DNA of 64,000 nt from Endozoicomonas sp. OPT23 (lineage in GTDB: Bacteria > Pseudomonadota > Gammaproteobacteria > Pseudomonadales > Endozoicomonadaceae). Both the position numbers and the translations under genes were made by a program. Where the stretch lies: assembly GCF_009653635.1 (NCBI RefSeq), contig NZ_PPFD01000004.1, positions 186,001 through 250,000 on the forward strand, written 5' to 3'. Below the pieces are notes generated by a model that worked only from the letters and a program-made list of their open reading frames with translations, had not been told where the DNA came from and did not search any database. This document shows positions 36,914-46,814 of this stretch, piece by piece; positions within the stretch are counted from its first letter, which is position 1; the number at the start of each line of letters is the position of its first letter.

Positions 36914-38116
36914 TTAAACCTTCTCTATGATCAAGGCAGTTCCCTGACCAACACCAATACACATACTACAGAGTCCATAACGCCCCCCTGTTCTGTGCAG
37001 CTGGTGCATCGCTGTAGTCACTAGTCGTGCACCACTGGCTCCCAGTGGATGCCCGAGAGCAATAGCCCCACCGTTAGGATTCACTCTTACTTCATCATCG
37101 TTCAGACCAAGATCACGAAGCACTGCCAGACTCTGGGAGGCAAAGGCCTCGTTTATTTCGATAACATCCATCTGCTCCAGAGAAAGGCCCGACTTCTCCA
37201 GTACCCTGCGAATAGCCGGTGCAGGACCAAAGCCCATGATCGATGGCTCCAGTCCTACCGTTGCCATACAGACAATCCGAGCTTTTGCCGTTAACTTGTG
37301 GGTTTCCAGTGCTGACTCCGAGGCCAGCAGCAGTGCACAGGCACCGTCGTTTACACCCGAGGCATTACCAGCAGTGACTGAACCATTCTCTCGAAAGGGA
37401 GTTCGTAGCCCGGCCAGAGTGTCGAGAGATGTTTCCCGTATGTGCTCGTCCCTGGAAAAGACCAGAGGCTCCTGCTTTCTGCGCGGAATGGATACCGTTA
37501 CGGTTTCCACATCAAAGACCCCTGCCTCTCTGGCAGCCGCTGCCTTTCTTTGACTGTTGAAGGCAAACAGGTCCTGATCTTCCCGACTGATATTAAAGCG
37601 TTCGGCAACATTTTCCGCCGTCTCCGGCATTGAGTCAGTGCCGTACTGCTGCTTCAGCAGCTTATTGACAAAGCGCCAGCCAATGGTGGTATCAAATATC
37701 TCAGCACTGCGACTAAAAGCCGTTTCTGCCTTGGCCATGACAAAAGGGGCCCGGGACATGGATTCGACACCACCGGCAATCACCAGGTCCTGCTCACCAC
37801 TGCGAATGGCTCTGGAACCAGTGCCGATAGCATCCATACCGGAGGCGCATAAACGATTGATGGTCATACCCGGTACAGTCTCCGGCAGTCCCGCCAGCAG
37901 CGCGCTCATTCTGGCAACATTACGGTTGTCTTCACCGGCCTGGTTGGCACAGCCATAATAGACGTCTTCAATCGCCTGCCAGTCCAGTGCAGGATTTCTC
38001 TCCATCAGTGCTTTAAGAGGTATGGCTCCCAGGTCATCGGCTCTGATCGAGGACAGACTGCCTCCATACCGGCCAAAAGGTGTTCTGACAGCATCACAAA
38101 TATAGGCATTGGTCAT
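36914..38116 (-). CDS. paaJ: 3-oxoadipyl-CoA thiolase PaaJ
   Basis: PaaJ splits 3-oxoadipyl-CoA to succinyl-CoA and acetyl-CoA, the last step of the pathway. The 400-residue thiolase has the acyl-accepting Cys in NRLCASGMDAIG, the IEINEAFASQ block, HPLGASGAR and the second Cys in CSMCIGVGQG. The FSRSAEIFDTTIGWRFVN and QYGTDSMPETAENVAE blocks are those of PaaJ/PcaF rather than acetoacetyl-CoA thiolases. It is third in the paaG-paaI-paaJ unit. Confidence 0.95.
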   Translation of the reverse strand: MTNAYICDAVRTPFGRYGGSLSSIRADDLGAIPLKALMERNPALDWQAIEDVYYGCANQAGEDNRNVARMSALLAGLPETVPGMTINRLCASGMDAIGTGSRAIRSGEQDLVIAGGVESMSRAPFVMAKAETAFSRSAEIFDTTIGWRFVNKLLKQQYGTDSMPETAENVAERFNISREDQDLFAFNSQRKAAAAREAGVFDVETVTVSIPRRKQEPLVFSRDEHIRETSLDTLAGLRTPFRENGSVTAGNASGVNDGACALLLASESALETHKLTAKARIVCMATVGLEPSIMGFGPAPAIRRVLEKSGLSLEQMDVIEINEAFASQSLAVLRDLGLNDDEVRVNPNGGAIALGHPLGASGARLVTTAMHQLHRTGGRYGLCSMCIGVGQGTALIIEKV

Positions 38117-38143
38117 TGTTATTATTCCCTTGTTCTACCTCAG

Positions 38144-38590
38144 TTACTGAGACACTACCGGCTTGTTCAGGCGGGCTGAGTTACCCTGAAACCTGGCTAT
38201 CAACTTGTCGTCCTGATTGAAGACACTTATCTCGTAGATACCGGTGCGCTTGCCTTGATAGACAACGCTGGCTTTTGCCGTCAGTAGATCACCACGAAAA
38301 GCCGGGCGAATAAAATCGATGGAACAGTGAGCCGCTACTGCCACTTCATTGAAGGAGTTACAGGCAAAGGCAAAAGCCGAATCGGCTAAAGAAAAAATCA
38401 TGCCGCCATGGCAGGTATCGTGACCATTGACCATGTCCTGTCGTACTTCCATGACCACTACCGAACAGCCTGGAGAAACTTGCTCGATCTTCATTCCGAG
38501 ATTCTGCGAAACCAAATCCTCAGCAAACATGGTTTCAGCACATTGCTCAGCCAGTCTCCGGGCATCTTCTGTCGAGTTACTGTTCACCAT
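38144..38590 (-). CDS. paaI: Hydroxyphenylacetyl-CoA thioesterase PaaI
   Basis: The 148-residue hotdog-fold thioesterase has the family segment NGHDTCHGGMIFSLADSAFAFACNS, with the catalytic Asp and the HGG turn. PaaI is regarded as a rescue enzyme that frees CoA from dead-end thioesters when the epoxide or downstream CoA intermediates build up. Its ATG shares one base with the paaG stop (TAATG), which signals translational coupling. Confidence 0.94.
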   Translation of the reverse strand: MVNSNSTEDARRLAEQCAETMFAEDLVSQNLGMKIEQVSPGCSVVVMEVRQDMVNGHDTCHGGMIFSLADSAFAFACNSFNEVAVAAHCSIDFIRPAFRGDLLTAKASVVYQGKRTGIYEISVFNQDDKLIARFQGNSARLNKPVVSQ

Positions 38591-39381
38591 TATTCGCCTC
38601 TGAAAACTGGCTTGCGTTTTTCCATAAAGGCCGCAACCCCTTCCCGGTAATCATGGCTCTGCCCAAGCTTTCTCATAGCATCCTTTTCCAGTTCCAGCTG
38701 GTGATGCAGTGAGTTCGAGAAGGATTCATTGAGCAGCTTTTTGGTCATTCCAAGGCCCAGTGTTGGCTGATTTGCCAGGTGCTCGGCCATATGAATGGTT
38801 TCTGGCATCAACTCGTCATCGCCCACACACTGCCAGATCATGCCCCACTGCTCTGCTTGCTCCGCACTCAGCTTATTGCCCAGCATGGCCAATGCTTTGG
38901 CCCTTGGCAGTCCAAGCATTCTCGGCAAATTCCAGGTTCCAGCAGAGTCAGGCACCAGACCTATTTTGCAGAAGGCCTGCACAAAACTGGCACTCTCCGC
39001 CGCAATCACAATATCGCAGGCCAGGGCAATACTGGCTCCCGCACCTGCTGCAACACCGTTGACAGCAGCAATCACCGGTTTTTCCAGTGTCATGATGTTG
39101 CGAATCAGCGGGTTATAGTTTTTCTCTACGGACTCTCCTAGATCCGGCACTTCATCCGCTGCCTTGACTGATCGATCGTTAAGATCCTGACCGGCACTGA
39201 AACCACGACCAGTCCCGGTAATGACCAGACACCTGACCTCAGTATTATCGCGGGCATCGCTCAGAGCCCGACGCACTTCCTCATGCATCAGGGTATTAAA
39301 ACTGTTCAGGGTTTCGGGACGGTTCAGGGTCAGCAGGGCTACGCCTCTGGTTACTTCGTATACGATGGTTTCAAATGCCAT
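38590..39381 (-). CDS. paaG: 1,2-epoxyphenylacetyl-CoA isomerase PaaG
   Basis: PaaG converts the ring-epoxide to the seven-membered oxepin-CoA. The crotonase-fold protein of about 263 residues has GFSAGQDLNDR, the mark of PaaG, and the second oxyanion loop GVAAGAGASIALACD with the catalytic Asp in GLVPDSAGTW. ATG 39381 has AGGA nine bases upstream; a TTG two codons earlier is also open. It is the first gene of the paaGIJ unit, divergent from paaY. Confidence 0.94.
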   Translation of the reverse strand: MAFETIVYEVTRGVALLTLNRPETLNSFNTLMHEEVRRALSDARDNTEVRCLVITGTGRGFSAGQDLNDRSVKAADEVPDLGESVEKNYNPLIRNIMTLEKPVIAAVNGVAAGAGASIALACDIVIAAESASFVQAFCKIGLVPDSAGTWNLPRMLGLPRAKALAMLGNKLSAEQAEQWGMIWQCVGDDELMPETIHMAEHLANQPTLGLGMTKKLLNESFSNSLHHQLELEKDAMRKLGQSHDYREGVAAFMEKRKPVFRGE

Positions 39382-39485
39382 ATTCAAGATTCCTCGCTCC
39401 TGCTAGAGCTGTTATTAGAGTTATTTTCAGACGACAGGCTTGTGTTAATGTACGAGCACCATCATTTATAAAAAGAACAAGAACC

Positions 39486-40076
39486 ATGCCTGTTTACGCT
39501 ATTGAAGACCTGATTCCCGTTGTCGATCCATCAGCCTATATCCATCCAACAGCGGTTCTGATTGGTGATGTTATTATTGGCGCCCACTGTTACGTCGGTC
39601 CTAACGCTGTCCTCAGAGGCGACTTCGGCCGTATTGTTATGGAAGCTGGCAGTAATATTCAGGACACCTGTGTCGCCCATAGTTTTCCCAATAAAGATTG
39701 CATCATTGAACAGGATGGTCATATCGGTCATGGTGCCGTTCTCCATGGCTGCAGGGTCGGCCGCAATGCTCTGGTGGGTATGAATGCTGTTGTCATGGAC
39801 GATGCCGTGATAGGAGCAGAGTCACTTGTAGCAGCTTCAGCCTTCGTAAAATCAGGCTTCAGCTGTCCACCTAGAAGTCTTCTGGCTGGCAGCCCTGCTA
39901 CTGTTAAACGACAACTCAGCGATAAAGAAGTCGCCTGGAAGTCATCGGGAACAGAGGAATACCAGCACCTGACCAGAAGAAGCCATGAATCACTGCGGGA
40001 AGTGTCTGCTCTGATAGAAGTGCAGCAGAACAGACCCAGATTCATTGACAGCAGTCATAAACCTAAACAGTCATGA
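39486..40076 (+). CDS. paaY: PaaY-type hexapeptide-repeat thioesterase
   Basis: The 196-residue protein is built of left-handed beta-helix hexapeptide repeats (AVLIGDVIIGAHCYVGPNAVLRGDFG and further turns) with the gamma-carbonic-anhydrase His ligands in VAHSFPN, HIGHGAVLHG. The C-terminal helix typical of PaaY follows. PaaY is reported as a thioesterase that relieves CoA depletion during phenylacetate breakdown. The frame is open for 37 codons before ATG 39486 but shows no coding features there. Confidence 0.92.
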   Translation: MPVYAIEDLIPVVDPSAYIHPTAVLIGDVIIGAHCYVGPNAVLRGDFGRIVMEAGSNIQDTCVAHSFPNKDCIIEQDGHIGHGAVLHGCRVGRNALVGMNAVVMDDAVIGAESLVAASAFVKSGFSCPPRSLLAGSPATVKRQLSDKEVAWKSSGTEEYQHLTRRSHESLREVSALIEVQQNRPRFIDSSHKPKQS

Positions 40077-40137
40077 CTCAAAACCGCTTTGAGTTCAGAC
40101 AGTCTTCCCGAGAAGACTGTCTGCCAAATTCAGGCCG

Positions 40138-42186
40138 TTACTCTCCCCTTCGCTCCACAAGAGTCATAATGTCGTACAGGGCCACCATTTCCTGATTCTG
40201 GTTAATCACTTCCACATCCCAGACCACCACACCGGTTGATCGGTCTTCATCAGGCCTACGAGTTTTCTTGATCTTCTTTTTAACGGTAATTTTTACCTGA
40301 ATGGTGTCACCAATACCGACCGGCTCAATAAAACGCAGATTTTCTAGACCATAGTTAGCCAGAACCGGGCCTGGAGCGGGCTCCACAAACATTCCCGCAG
40401 CGGCAGAAATCACGAAATAACCATGGGCAACCCGCTTACCAAACAGTGAATCCTTTGCAGCCTGCTCATCAAAATGAGCGTAGAAGTGATCGCCCGAGAG
40501 ACAGCCGAAGTTAACAATATCCGCCTCAGTTACTGTACGACGATGGGTTAGCAAGCTCTCGCCGACCTGCAAGTCTTCGAAGTATTTTTTGAACGGATGA
40601 AGGTCGGTAGAAACGGTATCAGCACCGGCAATATATTCGCGGGAGATAGCCATCAGAGTGGTTGGAGAGCCCTGCAACGCAGTTCTCTGCATGTAGTGCT
40701 TGATGGCTCGACTGCCACCCAGCTCTTCACCACCACCAGCACGTCCGGGTCCACCGTGAACCAAAGCAGCCAGAGGTGAGCCGTGACCAGTTGATTCTTT
40801 GGCACAATCCCTGTTCAGAATGAGCATACGACCATGATAGGCGGCTGCTCCCATCACCAGCTTTCTGGCTTCATTATTATCATAAGTCACGATTGACCCT
40901 GCCAGGCTGCCTTTACCCAGTTGAGCCAGCTCAATAGCTTCATCGATATTGTTGTAAGGCATCAGGGTACTGACCGGGCCAAAGGCCTCTATGCTGTGAG
41001 GTGCATCAGTTTCAAAAGGTTTATCGCAGTAGAGCAGTGTTGGCGGATAAAAAGCACCAACTTCCGCATCTGCGGCAGTTACTTTCAGGTCAGAACTGTT
41101 TCCACCCAGCAGCAGATCACAATGTTCCTGTAACTGCGCTACCTTGTTCTGAACATCTTCCCGCTGAGAAATGCCAACCAGTGGCCCCATTCGTACACCT
41201 TCGGCAGACGGATCACCTACAGTCGTCTGACTGAGGCGCTTCTTAAGCGCTTCTGCCACGTCATCCACTTTATTTCTTGGCACAAAGATTCGGCGAATAG
41301 CTGTACACTTCTGCCCCGCCTTTACAGTCATCTCTTTACAGATTTCTTTGATAAACAATGAAAACTCGGGATCATCTTTCTGAACATTTTCGCCCAGAAT
41401 AGAGCAGTTCAGTGAGTCGGCTTCCATATTGAATGGAATGCTGTTGGCAACAATATTGGGGTGGCTTTTAAGCATTTGTCCGGTTGAGGCTGAACCGGTA
41501 AATGTCACTACATCCTGCTCATTAAGCTGATCCAGAAGATCTCCGGTACTGCCACAAATCAGCTGCAACGAACCTTCAGGCAACAGACCTGATTCAATAA
41601 TCATCTGGACCATGGCTTCCGTAAGATAAGCAGATGCAGTTCCCGGCTTAACAATCACGGGCATACCGGCAATCAGGCTTGGTGCAATTTTTTCCAGCAT
41701 GCCCCAGCAGGGAAAGTTAAAGGCGTTGATATGTAACGACACGCCCGGCTTGGCGGTAAGAATGTGCTGACCAACGAAGGTGCCTTCAGCAGACAGCCGC
41801 TCCGGAGCACCTTCAACAATGAACGTTTCATTAGCAAATTCACGACGGGCGATGGATGAATAGGAAAACATGGTTCCTATACCACCCTCTATATCAATCC
41901 AGCTGTCTGTCTTTGTGGCACCCGTACGAGAAGACACTTCATAAAGTTCTTTCTTTCGGGACATCAGTACCTTGCCAAGTTCTTTCAAGGCATTGGCACG
42001 TTCATGAATGGTCATTGCCCGCAGAGCTTTACCGCCCAAATTCCGACCATGTTCAACAACTTGGCCAAAATCGATACCGGTACTGTCGACGATACTGACT
42101 GTTTCTCCTGTAACTGCATGTTTAACATCTATGCCCTGGCCAGTGCCTGCGAACCACTCACCATATACATAACTTTGTGTTTTCAT
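40138..42186 (-). CDS. paaZ: Bifunctional oxepin-CoA hydrolase / 3-oxo-5,6-dehydrosuberyl-CoA semialdehyde dehydrogenase PaaZ
   Basis: The 682-residue protein has an N-terminal aldehyde dehydrogenase (1-520), with the catalytic Cys in [13 protein letters not shown], and a C-terminal MaoC-like hydratase (540-682), with [11 protein letters not shown] and [12 protein letters not shown]. The hydratase opens the oxepin ring and the dehydrogenase oxidises the reactive aldehyde before it can cyclise, so fusion is functionally important. It is divergent from paaK across a region with a PaaX-like inverted repeat. Confidence 0.96.
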   Translation of the reverse strand: MKTQSYVYGEWFAGTGQGIDVKHAVTGETVSIVDSTGIDFGQVVEHGRNLGGKALRAMTIHERANALKELGKVLMSRKKELYEVSSRTGATKTDSWIDIEGGIGTMFSYSSIARREFANETFIVEGAPERLSAEGTFVGQHILTAKPGVSLHINAFNFPCWGMLEKIAPSLIAGMPVIVKPGTASAYLTEAMVQMIIESGLLPEGSLQLICGSTGDLLDQLNEQDVVTFTGSASTGQMLKSHPNIVANSIPFNMEADSLNCSILGENVQKDDPEFSLFIKEICKEMTVKAGQKCTAIRRIFVPRNKVDDVAEALKKRLSQTTVGDPSAEGVRMGPLVGISQREDVQNKVAQLQEHCDLLLGGNSSDLKVTAADAEVGAFYPPTLLYCDKPFETDAPHSIEAFGPVSTLMPYNNIDEAIELAQLGKGSLAGSIVTYDNNEARKLVMGAAAYHGRMLILNRDCAKESTGHGSPLAALVHGGPGRAGGGEELGGSRAIKHYMQRTALQGSPTTLMAISREYIAGADTVSTDLHPFKKYFEDLQVGESLLTHRRTVTEADIVNFGCLSGDHFYAHFDEQAAKDSLFGKRVAHGYFVISAAAGMFVEPAPGPVLANYGLENLRFIEPVGIGDTIQVKITVKKKIKKTRRPDEDRSTGVVVWDVEVINQNQEMVALYDIMTLVERRGE

Positions 42187-42281
42187 ACAGTCTTCCTTTC
42201 TTATCCTGTTGCCTGGTACTCACCCATACCTGTAAATCCGGGCACTTACTTCAGGCTTTTGTCGTTTTTATTTTGAAAGTT

Positions 42282-42322
42282 ATGATACACATTAATTGAT
42301 ATGGATCAAATTTATGTATTAT
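42282..42322. promoter_or_regulatory. Putative PaaX operator between paaZ and paaK
   Basis: ATGATACA (42282-42289) and TGTATTAT (42315-42322) repeat the paaA-site half-sites with one mismatch. The half-sites start 33 bases apart, against 32 at the other two sites. The element lies between the divergent starts and could control both genes. Confidence 0.6.
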
Positions 42323-42374
42323 ATTCACCGACAGAAAGAGAAAAACAAAAATAACCAGAAATCACGGGCACGGA

Positions 42375-43679
42375 ATGTCGAATAACTCTAATAAAAAGTT
42401 ACTACCGGGACTTGAAGCCATTGAGACTGCCAGTATCGATGAGATTCGCAGCCTTCAACTGAGTCGTTTGCGCAAAACTCTTGAACACGCCTATAACAAC
42501 TCACCGGTATATCGAAACAAGTTTGATCAGGCTGGCGTCCACCCGGACGACCTGAAAGATTTGAGTGATCTCGCAAAATTTCCTTTCACCAGTAAGGCTG
42601 ACCTCAGAGACAACTATCCATTTGGTATGTTTGCCCTGCCGCAGAAGGATATCGTTCGCATCCATGCTTCCAGTGGCACAACAGGTAAACCTACTGTAGT
42701 GGGTTACTCAAAAAATGATATAAGCATTTGGTCGGACGTTGTTGCCCGTTCAATTTATGCAGCAGGTGGCCGTCCGGAAGATAAAGTGCATATTTCCTAT
42801 GGCTATGGATTGTTCACTGGCGGACTGGGCGCTCACTATGGTGCTGAACGCTTGGGCTGCACTGTCATCCCTATGAGTGGCGGTCAGACAGAAAAGCAGG
42901 TGCAGCTGATCAAAGATTTCGACCCTGACATTATTATGGTAACGCCGTCTTATATGCTGAATATTGCAGATGAAATGGAGCGTGAAGACATTGATCCACA
43001 CAAGTGTTCACTGAGAGTTGGTATTTTCGGTGCAGAACCCTGGACCAATGCGATGCGTCAGGATATTGAACAGCGACTGAATATTGATGCTGTTGATATT
43101 TATGGTCTATCCGAAGTCATGGGGCCAGGCGTTGCTCAAGAGTGTGTCGAAGCTAAAGATGGTCCAATTATCTGGGAAGATCATTTCTACCCGGAAATCA
43201 TTGACCCGAAAACCGGTGAAGTATTGCCCGACGGTGAAGAGGGAGAGCTGGTTTTCACCAGCCTGACCAAGGAAGCCATGCCTGTAATTCGTTATCGTAC
43301 CCGTGACCTTACCCGCCTCTTGCCAGGCACATCCAGAAGCATGCGCCGTATGGATAAAATCACCGGGCGCAGTGATGACATGCTGATTATTCGTGGTGTA
43401 AACGTATTCCCGACCCAGATTGAGGAACAAATCTGTAATATTGAAGAACTGACACCGCACTATATGATCGAAGTAAACAAGACTGGCAACATGGACACAG
43501 TTAGAGTCAGTGTTGAAAGCGGGCTTAGCAACTCGACTGAACTGAATCAGCAGCTGGCCTCATCCCTGCGCCACAAGATCAAATCCTACATAGGCATATC
43601 CGCCAGTATTGATATCGTTGAACCTGGAGAGCTGCCACGCTCTGAGGGTAAGGCGAAAAGAGTTATAGATAATCGTTAA
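42375..43679 (+). CDS. paaK: Phenylacetate-CoA ligase PaaK
   Basis: PaaK activates phenylacetate with ATP and CoA, the entry step. The 434-residue adenylate-forming enzyme has the P-loop IHASSGTTGKPTVVGYS (near residue 98), the YGLSEVMGPGVAQEC motif with the AMP-binding region, and the C-terminal TGRSDDMLIIRGVNVFPTQIEE. All are PaaK hallmarks. It is monocistronic with its own terminator. Confidence 0.97.
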   Translation: MSNNSNKKLLPGLEAIETASIDEIRSLQLSRLRKTLEHAYNNSPVYRNKFDQAGVHPDDLKDLSDLAKFPFTSKADLRDNYPFGMFALPQKDIVRIHASSGTTGKPTVVGYSKNDISIWSDVVARSIYAAGGRPEDKVHISYGYGLFTGGLGAHYGAERLGCTVIPMSGGQTEKQVQLIKDFDPDIIMVTPSYMLNIADEMEREDIDPHKCSLRVGIFGAEPWTNAMRQDIEQRLNIDAVDIYGLSEVMGPGVAQECVEAKDGPIIWEDHFYPEIIDPKTGEVLPDGEEGELVFTSLTKEAMPVIRYRTRDLTRLLPGTSRSMRRMDKITGRSDDMLIIRGVNVFPTQIEEQICNIEELTPHYMIEVNKTGNMDTVRVSVESGLSNSTELNQQLASSLRHKIKSYIGISASIDIVEPGELPRSEGKAKRVIDNR

Positions 43680-43700
43680 AGCTGCTCATTAGAGATGGAA

Positions 43701-43726
43701 AAGCCAGCATCACGCTGGCTTTTTTA
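43701..43726 (+). terminator. Rho-independent terminator of paaK
   Basis: AGCCAGC (43702-43708) and GCTGGCT (43714-43720) form the stem with loop ATCAC, followed by six T. Confidence 0.92.
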
Positions 43727-43750
43727 ATGGTCGACGATAGAAACCTGGCT

Positions 43751-43851
43751 CTAGTGCAGCCAAACGCTTGACCTCATACTAATAATACGCAGGTTATCCC
43801 CGCGCAAGCGGGGATAACGACTGCACGTATATCAGGGCTTTCCTGCACTAG
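43751..43851. repeat. Nested inverted-repeat element, CRISPR-repeat-like hairpin at its centre
   Basis: The outer arms CTAGTGCAG (43751-43759) and CTGCACTAG (43843-43851) enclose a perfect 11-bp hairpin, GTTATCCCCGC (43793-43803) with loop GCAA and GCGGGGATAAC (43808-43818). The right arm overlaps the dctM stop codon. The hairpin resembles the core of type I-E CRISPR repeats, but only one copy is present. It may be a small mobile repeat (REP/MITE-like) or a 3' stabiliser; no U-run follows. Confidence 0.55.
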
Positions 43852-45152
43852 TGACTGTAAAGCAACCCCGGTAACCAAAGAGAAATAGCCGGTACCAGAA
43901 GTAGCAGCACTAATCGCACTATATCAGCACACCAGAAGGGTGTAACACCACGAAAAATAGTACTGGTCTTGATGTCTTTGATAACACTGCTCAACACAAA
44001 GATATTCAATCCTACCGGTGGCGTAATCAGACTGATCTCGGTTACAACCACAACGATTATTCCAAACCAGACCAGGTCAAACCCCATACTCTGCACCAAG
44101 GGAAAGAACACGGGCACCGTCAACAACAACATAGACAGGCTTTCGAACACCGTTCCCAATATGATGTAAATGGCAATAATGGCCAGCATCACGAGAAAAG
44201 GTTCAGCGCCCACCGATTGAATCAGACCCACCAGTTCCTGAGGCAAGCCAGCCCTGTTAACGAAGTTGGAATAGATCAGTGCACCTATTATCACCCCGAA
44301 CAGCATAGTCGAAGTTCGTGCTGTTTCGATAAGGATTTCCTTTAAAACAGCAAGCGTTAGGGTTCCCCGAAACAGAGCAATAAAGAAGGCTCCGGCTGCG
44401 CCAATACCAGCGGCTTCTGTAGGTGTAAATATACCGCCATAGATCCCCCCCATTACCAGCGCAAACAGACCCAGTATTGACGACACTGACCGTAAGGCAT
44501 GCCACTTTTCCTTACTGGATAACTTCTCTCCTGCAGGGCCCGCCTTCGGATTGCGCCATACGACATAACGGGTCGCCAGCATATAAAAAACAATGCCCAG
44601 TAAACCTGGCAGGAAGCCTGCGGCAAACAGATCACGAATACTCTGCTCGGTCAGAACACCGTAGATTATCAGAATGACACTGGGAGGAATCAGAATCCCT
44701 AAAGTTCCACCCGCAGCAATGGAGGCTGAAGCCAGAGCATCGGAATAGCCATACTTGCGCATGGATGGCATGGCTACCTTGGCCATAGTGGCAGAAGTTG
44801 CCAGGCTGGAACCGGAAATAGCCGAGAAGCCACCGCAGGCAGCGACGGTAGCCATTGCCAGGCCGCCCCGCTTATGTCCAAGAAAGGCATAACAGGCTTT
44901 GTACAGTTCCTGCGAAAGACCTGCGCGGGTAATAAAATTACCCATCAGGATAAACATCGGGATAACCGACAGGCCATAATCCTGAGCAGTATCAATCATA
45001 CGACGAGCACTGACTGAAAGAGCCCCGTTGAAATTCCAGTCGCCCAGAGCCGCATAGCCAATAAAACCAATTGTACCCATCGCGAAAGCAATGGGCATGC
45101 GCAATAGAATAAGAAACATCAGGGCCGCGAAGCCGATCAGAGTGATTGTCAT
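43848..45152 (-). CDS. TRAP transporter large permease DctM
   Basis: The 434-residue inner-membrane protein has the DctM layout of about 12 helices and family segments GALSVSARRMIDTAQDYGLSVIPMFILMGN split over two blocks, GGFSAISGSSLATSATMAKVAMPSM and ITPPVGLNIFVLSSV. It imports carboxylates with sodium. It follows dctQ after five bases. The context next to phenylacetate genes and the shared operator suggest an aromatic or arylacetic acid substrate, which is an inference. Confidence 0.94.
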   Translation of the reverse strand: MTITLIGFAALMFLILLRMPIAFAMGTIGFIGYAALGDWNFNGALSVSARRMIDTAQDYGLSVIPMFILMGNFITRAGLSQELYKACYAFLGHKRGGLAMATVAACGGFSAISGSSLATSATMAKVAMPSMRKYGYSDALASASIAAGGTLGILIPPSVILIIYGVLTEQSIRDLFAAGFLPGLLGIVFYMLATRYVVWRNPKAGPAGEKLSSKEKWHALRSVSSILGLFALVMGGIYGGIFTPTEAAGIGAAGAFFIALFRGTLTLAVLKEILIETARTSTMLFGVIIGALIYSNFVNRAGLPQELVGLIQSVGAEPFLVMLAIIAIYIILGTVFESLSMLLLTVPVFFPLVQSMGFDLVWFGIIVVVVTEISLITPPVGLNIFVLSSVIKDIKTSTIFRGVTPFWCADIVRLVLLLLVPAISLWLPGLLYSH

Positions 45153-45157
45153 GCGGG

Positions 45158-45679
45158 TTACTCCTGATTCTCGTACTCTTTGTCCACCAGCCGGGTAATG
45201 ACCAGTACAAACGCCGTCACCGATGTCAGAAAACAGGATGCAGCGATAAAGTGAATGAAGTAGCTGACCGGAATTTCCAGATACTCGGTCACCTCTTCGT
45301 AGCCGGCCGCCCTATCTGCCAATCCCCAGACCTTCATACCAATGACAGCGAGACTGGAACCAATGCAAAGATCAAAGAACATATCACGGACTTTCTTTAA
45401 CCCTTCTGGAAATAGGTTATCGATCAGATCGACGACAATGTGTTCCTTGCGCCAGGTAATCAGAGGCATAGCGGAAAAGATCAGACAACCGAGCAACAGC
45501 TCGGTAATTTCGACACTACCAATCAAAGGGCTGTCAAATAGATACCGACCCAAAACATCGATACAGGTCACTACCATCAGGAAAAACAGTACACTGGCAG
45601 CGAACCATTTCAGGAGCCACTCGAAGCGCATGGCTCCGAGCTCCCAAAACCGGATCAGTGTGATAACGGTCTCTTTCAT
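45158..45679 (-). CDS. TRAP transporter small permease DctQ
   Basis: The 173-residue protein has four predicted membrane helices and the DctQ pattern FDSPLIGSVEITELLLGCLIF-SAMPLITWRKEHIVVDLI. It joins the binding protein and DctM into the complex. AAGAGG precedes the ATG at 45679. It lies nine bases after the binding-protein gene. Confidence 0.9.
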   Translation of the reverse strand: MKETVITLIRFWELGAMRFEWLLKWFAASVLFFLMVVTCIDVLGRYLFDSPLIGSVEITELLLGCLIFSAMPLITWRKEHIVVDLIDNLFPEGLKKVRDMFFDLCIGSSLAVIGMKVWGLADRAAGYEEVTEYLEIPVSYFIHFIAASCFLTSVTAFVLVITRLVDKEYENQE

Positions 45680-45688
45680 TACTGCCTC

Positions 45689-46717
45689 TTACAGTTGTAA
45701 AGGCTTATAATTACGAGCTTCTTCCTTGAAGGCATTAAGTGCCGCTTGTGCATCCACCTTGCGCTTCTTGACCGAACTCAGCCACTTATCTTCCATATCA
45801 GCAACCAACTGATTGAAGTAAGCAACATCCTCTTCCGAGGCAGGGATCACTTTACTGCCAGAGGCAATAATATCGGCTTCACCGACCTTGTCTGCCCTAT
45901 CCCAGAGCCTGCCAGCCAGAGCCGACAGTTTCTCACCGGAAACTGACAACACAGCCTTACGATCGCTGTCGGACAGTCGATCCAGAAAGTCAGGGCTCAG
46001 GAAAATACCAAAGGAGCCTAGATACAGACCGTTAGGCAGCTTGACGGTATAAGGTGCAACGTCCTTGAATCGTGCCACCTTCATCATATCCATCTGCATG
46101 AACAAACCATCCGCGACGCCCTGGGAAAGCATCTCATAGGCCTTATTGGCCGGAGCACTGACACCGGAAACACCTAGGCGCTTACCGACTTCTGCTGACA
46201 TACCACCGCCAATACGGACTTTCTTTCCCTTAAGATCTTTCAGTGATTTCAGCGGTTCACGCATATGCACCTGACCCGGACCATGGACAAACAAGCCTGC
46301 CAGTTGAATACCATTGTACTCACCGGATTTATTGAAGAACTGCTCATTTACCCGCCAGTGGGCAACAGAAATAGCTTCCGGTGAACCTTTAATATTGGGC
46401 AGTTCAGCCATCTGGGGGAGACGAAAACGTCCTGGCAGATAACCATGGAATGTCCATGAAGCATCTACGGCACCATCCTCAACCATATCCACCAGACTCT
46501 TTGGATGACCAACGTCGTATTCAAGTTTGACCTTGACCCGACCTTCCGTAGCCTCTTCGATCCATTTCCCCCAGGTCGGCAGGACATCTTTATTCATGGT
46601 ATGGGTCGGGCTCAGCCAGGTTGCTATCCGCAGCTGAGTATCTGCTGCCCAGGTGCCAGCCGCTGAAAGTCCCAGACCAATTGCCAGAATGCCGGTTGTT
46701 ATTTTTCTTTTAAGCAC
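45689..46717 (-). CDS. TRAP transporter solute-binding protein DctP
   Basis: The protein of about 342 residues starts at GTG 46717, preceded six bases upstream by AAGGAG, and has a cleavable signal peptide ending GTWA. The mature part begins ADTQLRIATWLSPTHTMN. The ligand-carboxylate Arg typical of DctP proteins probably lies in LKGKKVRIGGGMSAEVGKRLG. Upstream codons to 46828 are open but lack coding features. The substrate is not fixed by sequence. The operator-like repeat at 46815-46854 is about 100 bases ahead. Confidence 0.92.
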   Translation of the reverse strand: MLKRKITTGILAIGLGLSAAGTWAADTQLRIATWLSPTHTMNKDVLPTWGKWIEEATEGRVKVKLEYDVGHPKSLVDMVEDGAVDASWTFHGYLPGRFRLPQMAELPNIKGSPEAISVAHWRVNEQFFNKSGEYNGIQLAGLFVHGPGQVHMREPLKSLKDLKGKKVRIGGGMSAEVGKRLGVSGVSAPANKAYEMLSQGVADGLFMQMDMMKVARFKDVAPYTVKLPNGLYLGSFGIFLSPDFLDRLSDSDRKAVLSVSGEKLSALAGRLWDRADKVGEADIIASGSKVIPASEEDVAYFNQLVADMEDKWLSSVKKRKVDAQAALNAFKEEARNYKPLQL

Positions 46718-46814
46718 GGGCCACTCCTTGTTGTTATTTTCTGTGGAAACTCTCCCATCACTGAGTAGGAAAATTTCTGTATCCACAGCTTTTGTGTTGC
46801 CTTGAACGCATAAA

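Noticed and set aside
43793-43818. CRISPR array
   Set aside because: Only one repeat-like hairpin is present, with no second copy, spacers or cas genes nearby.
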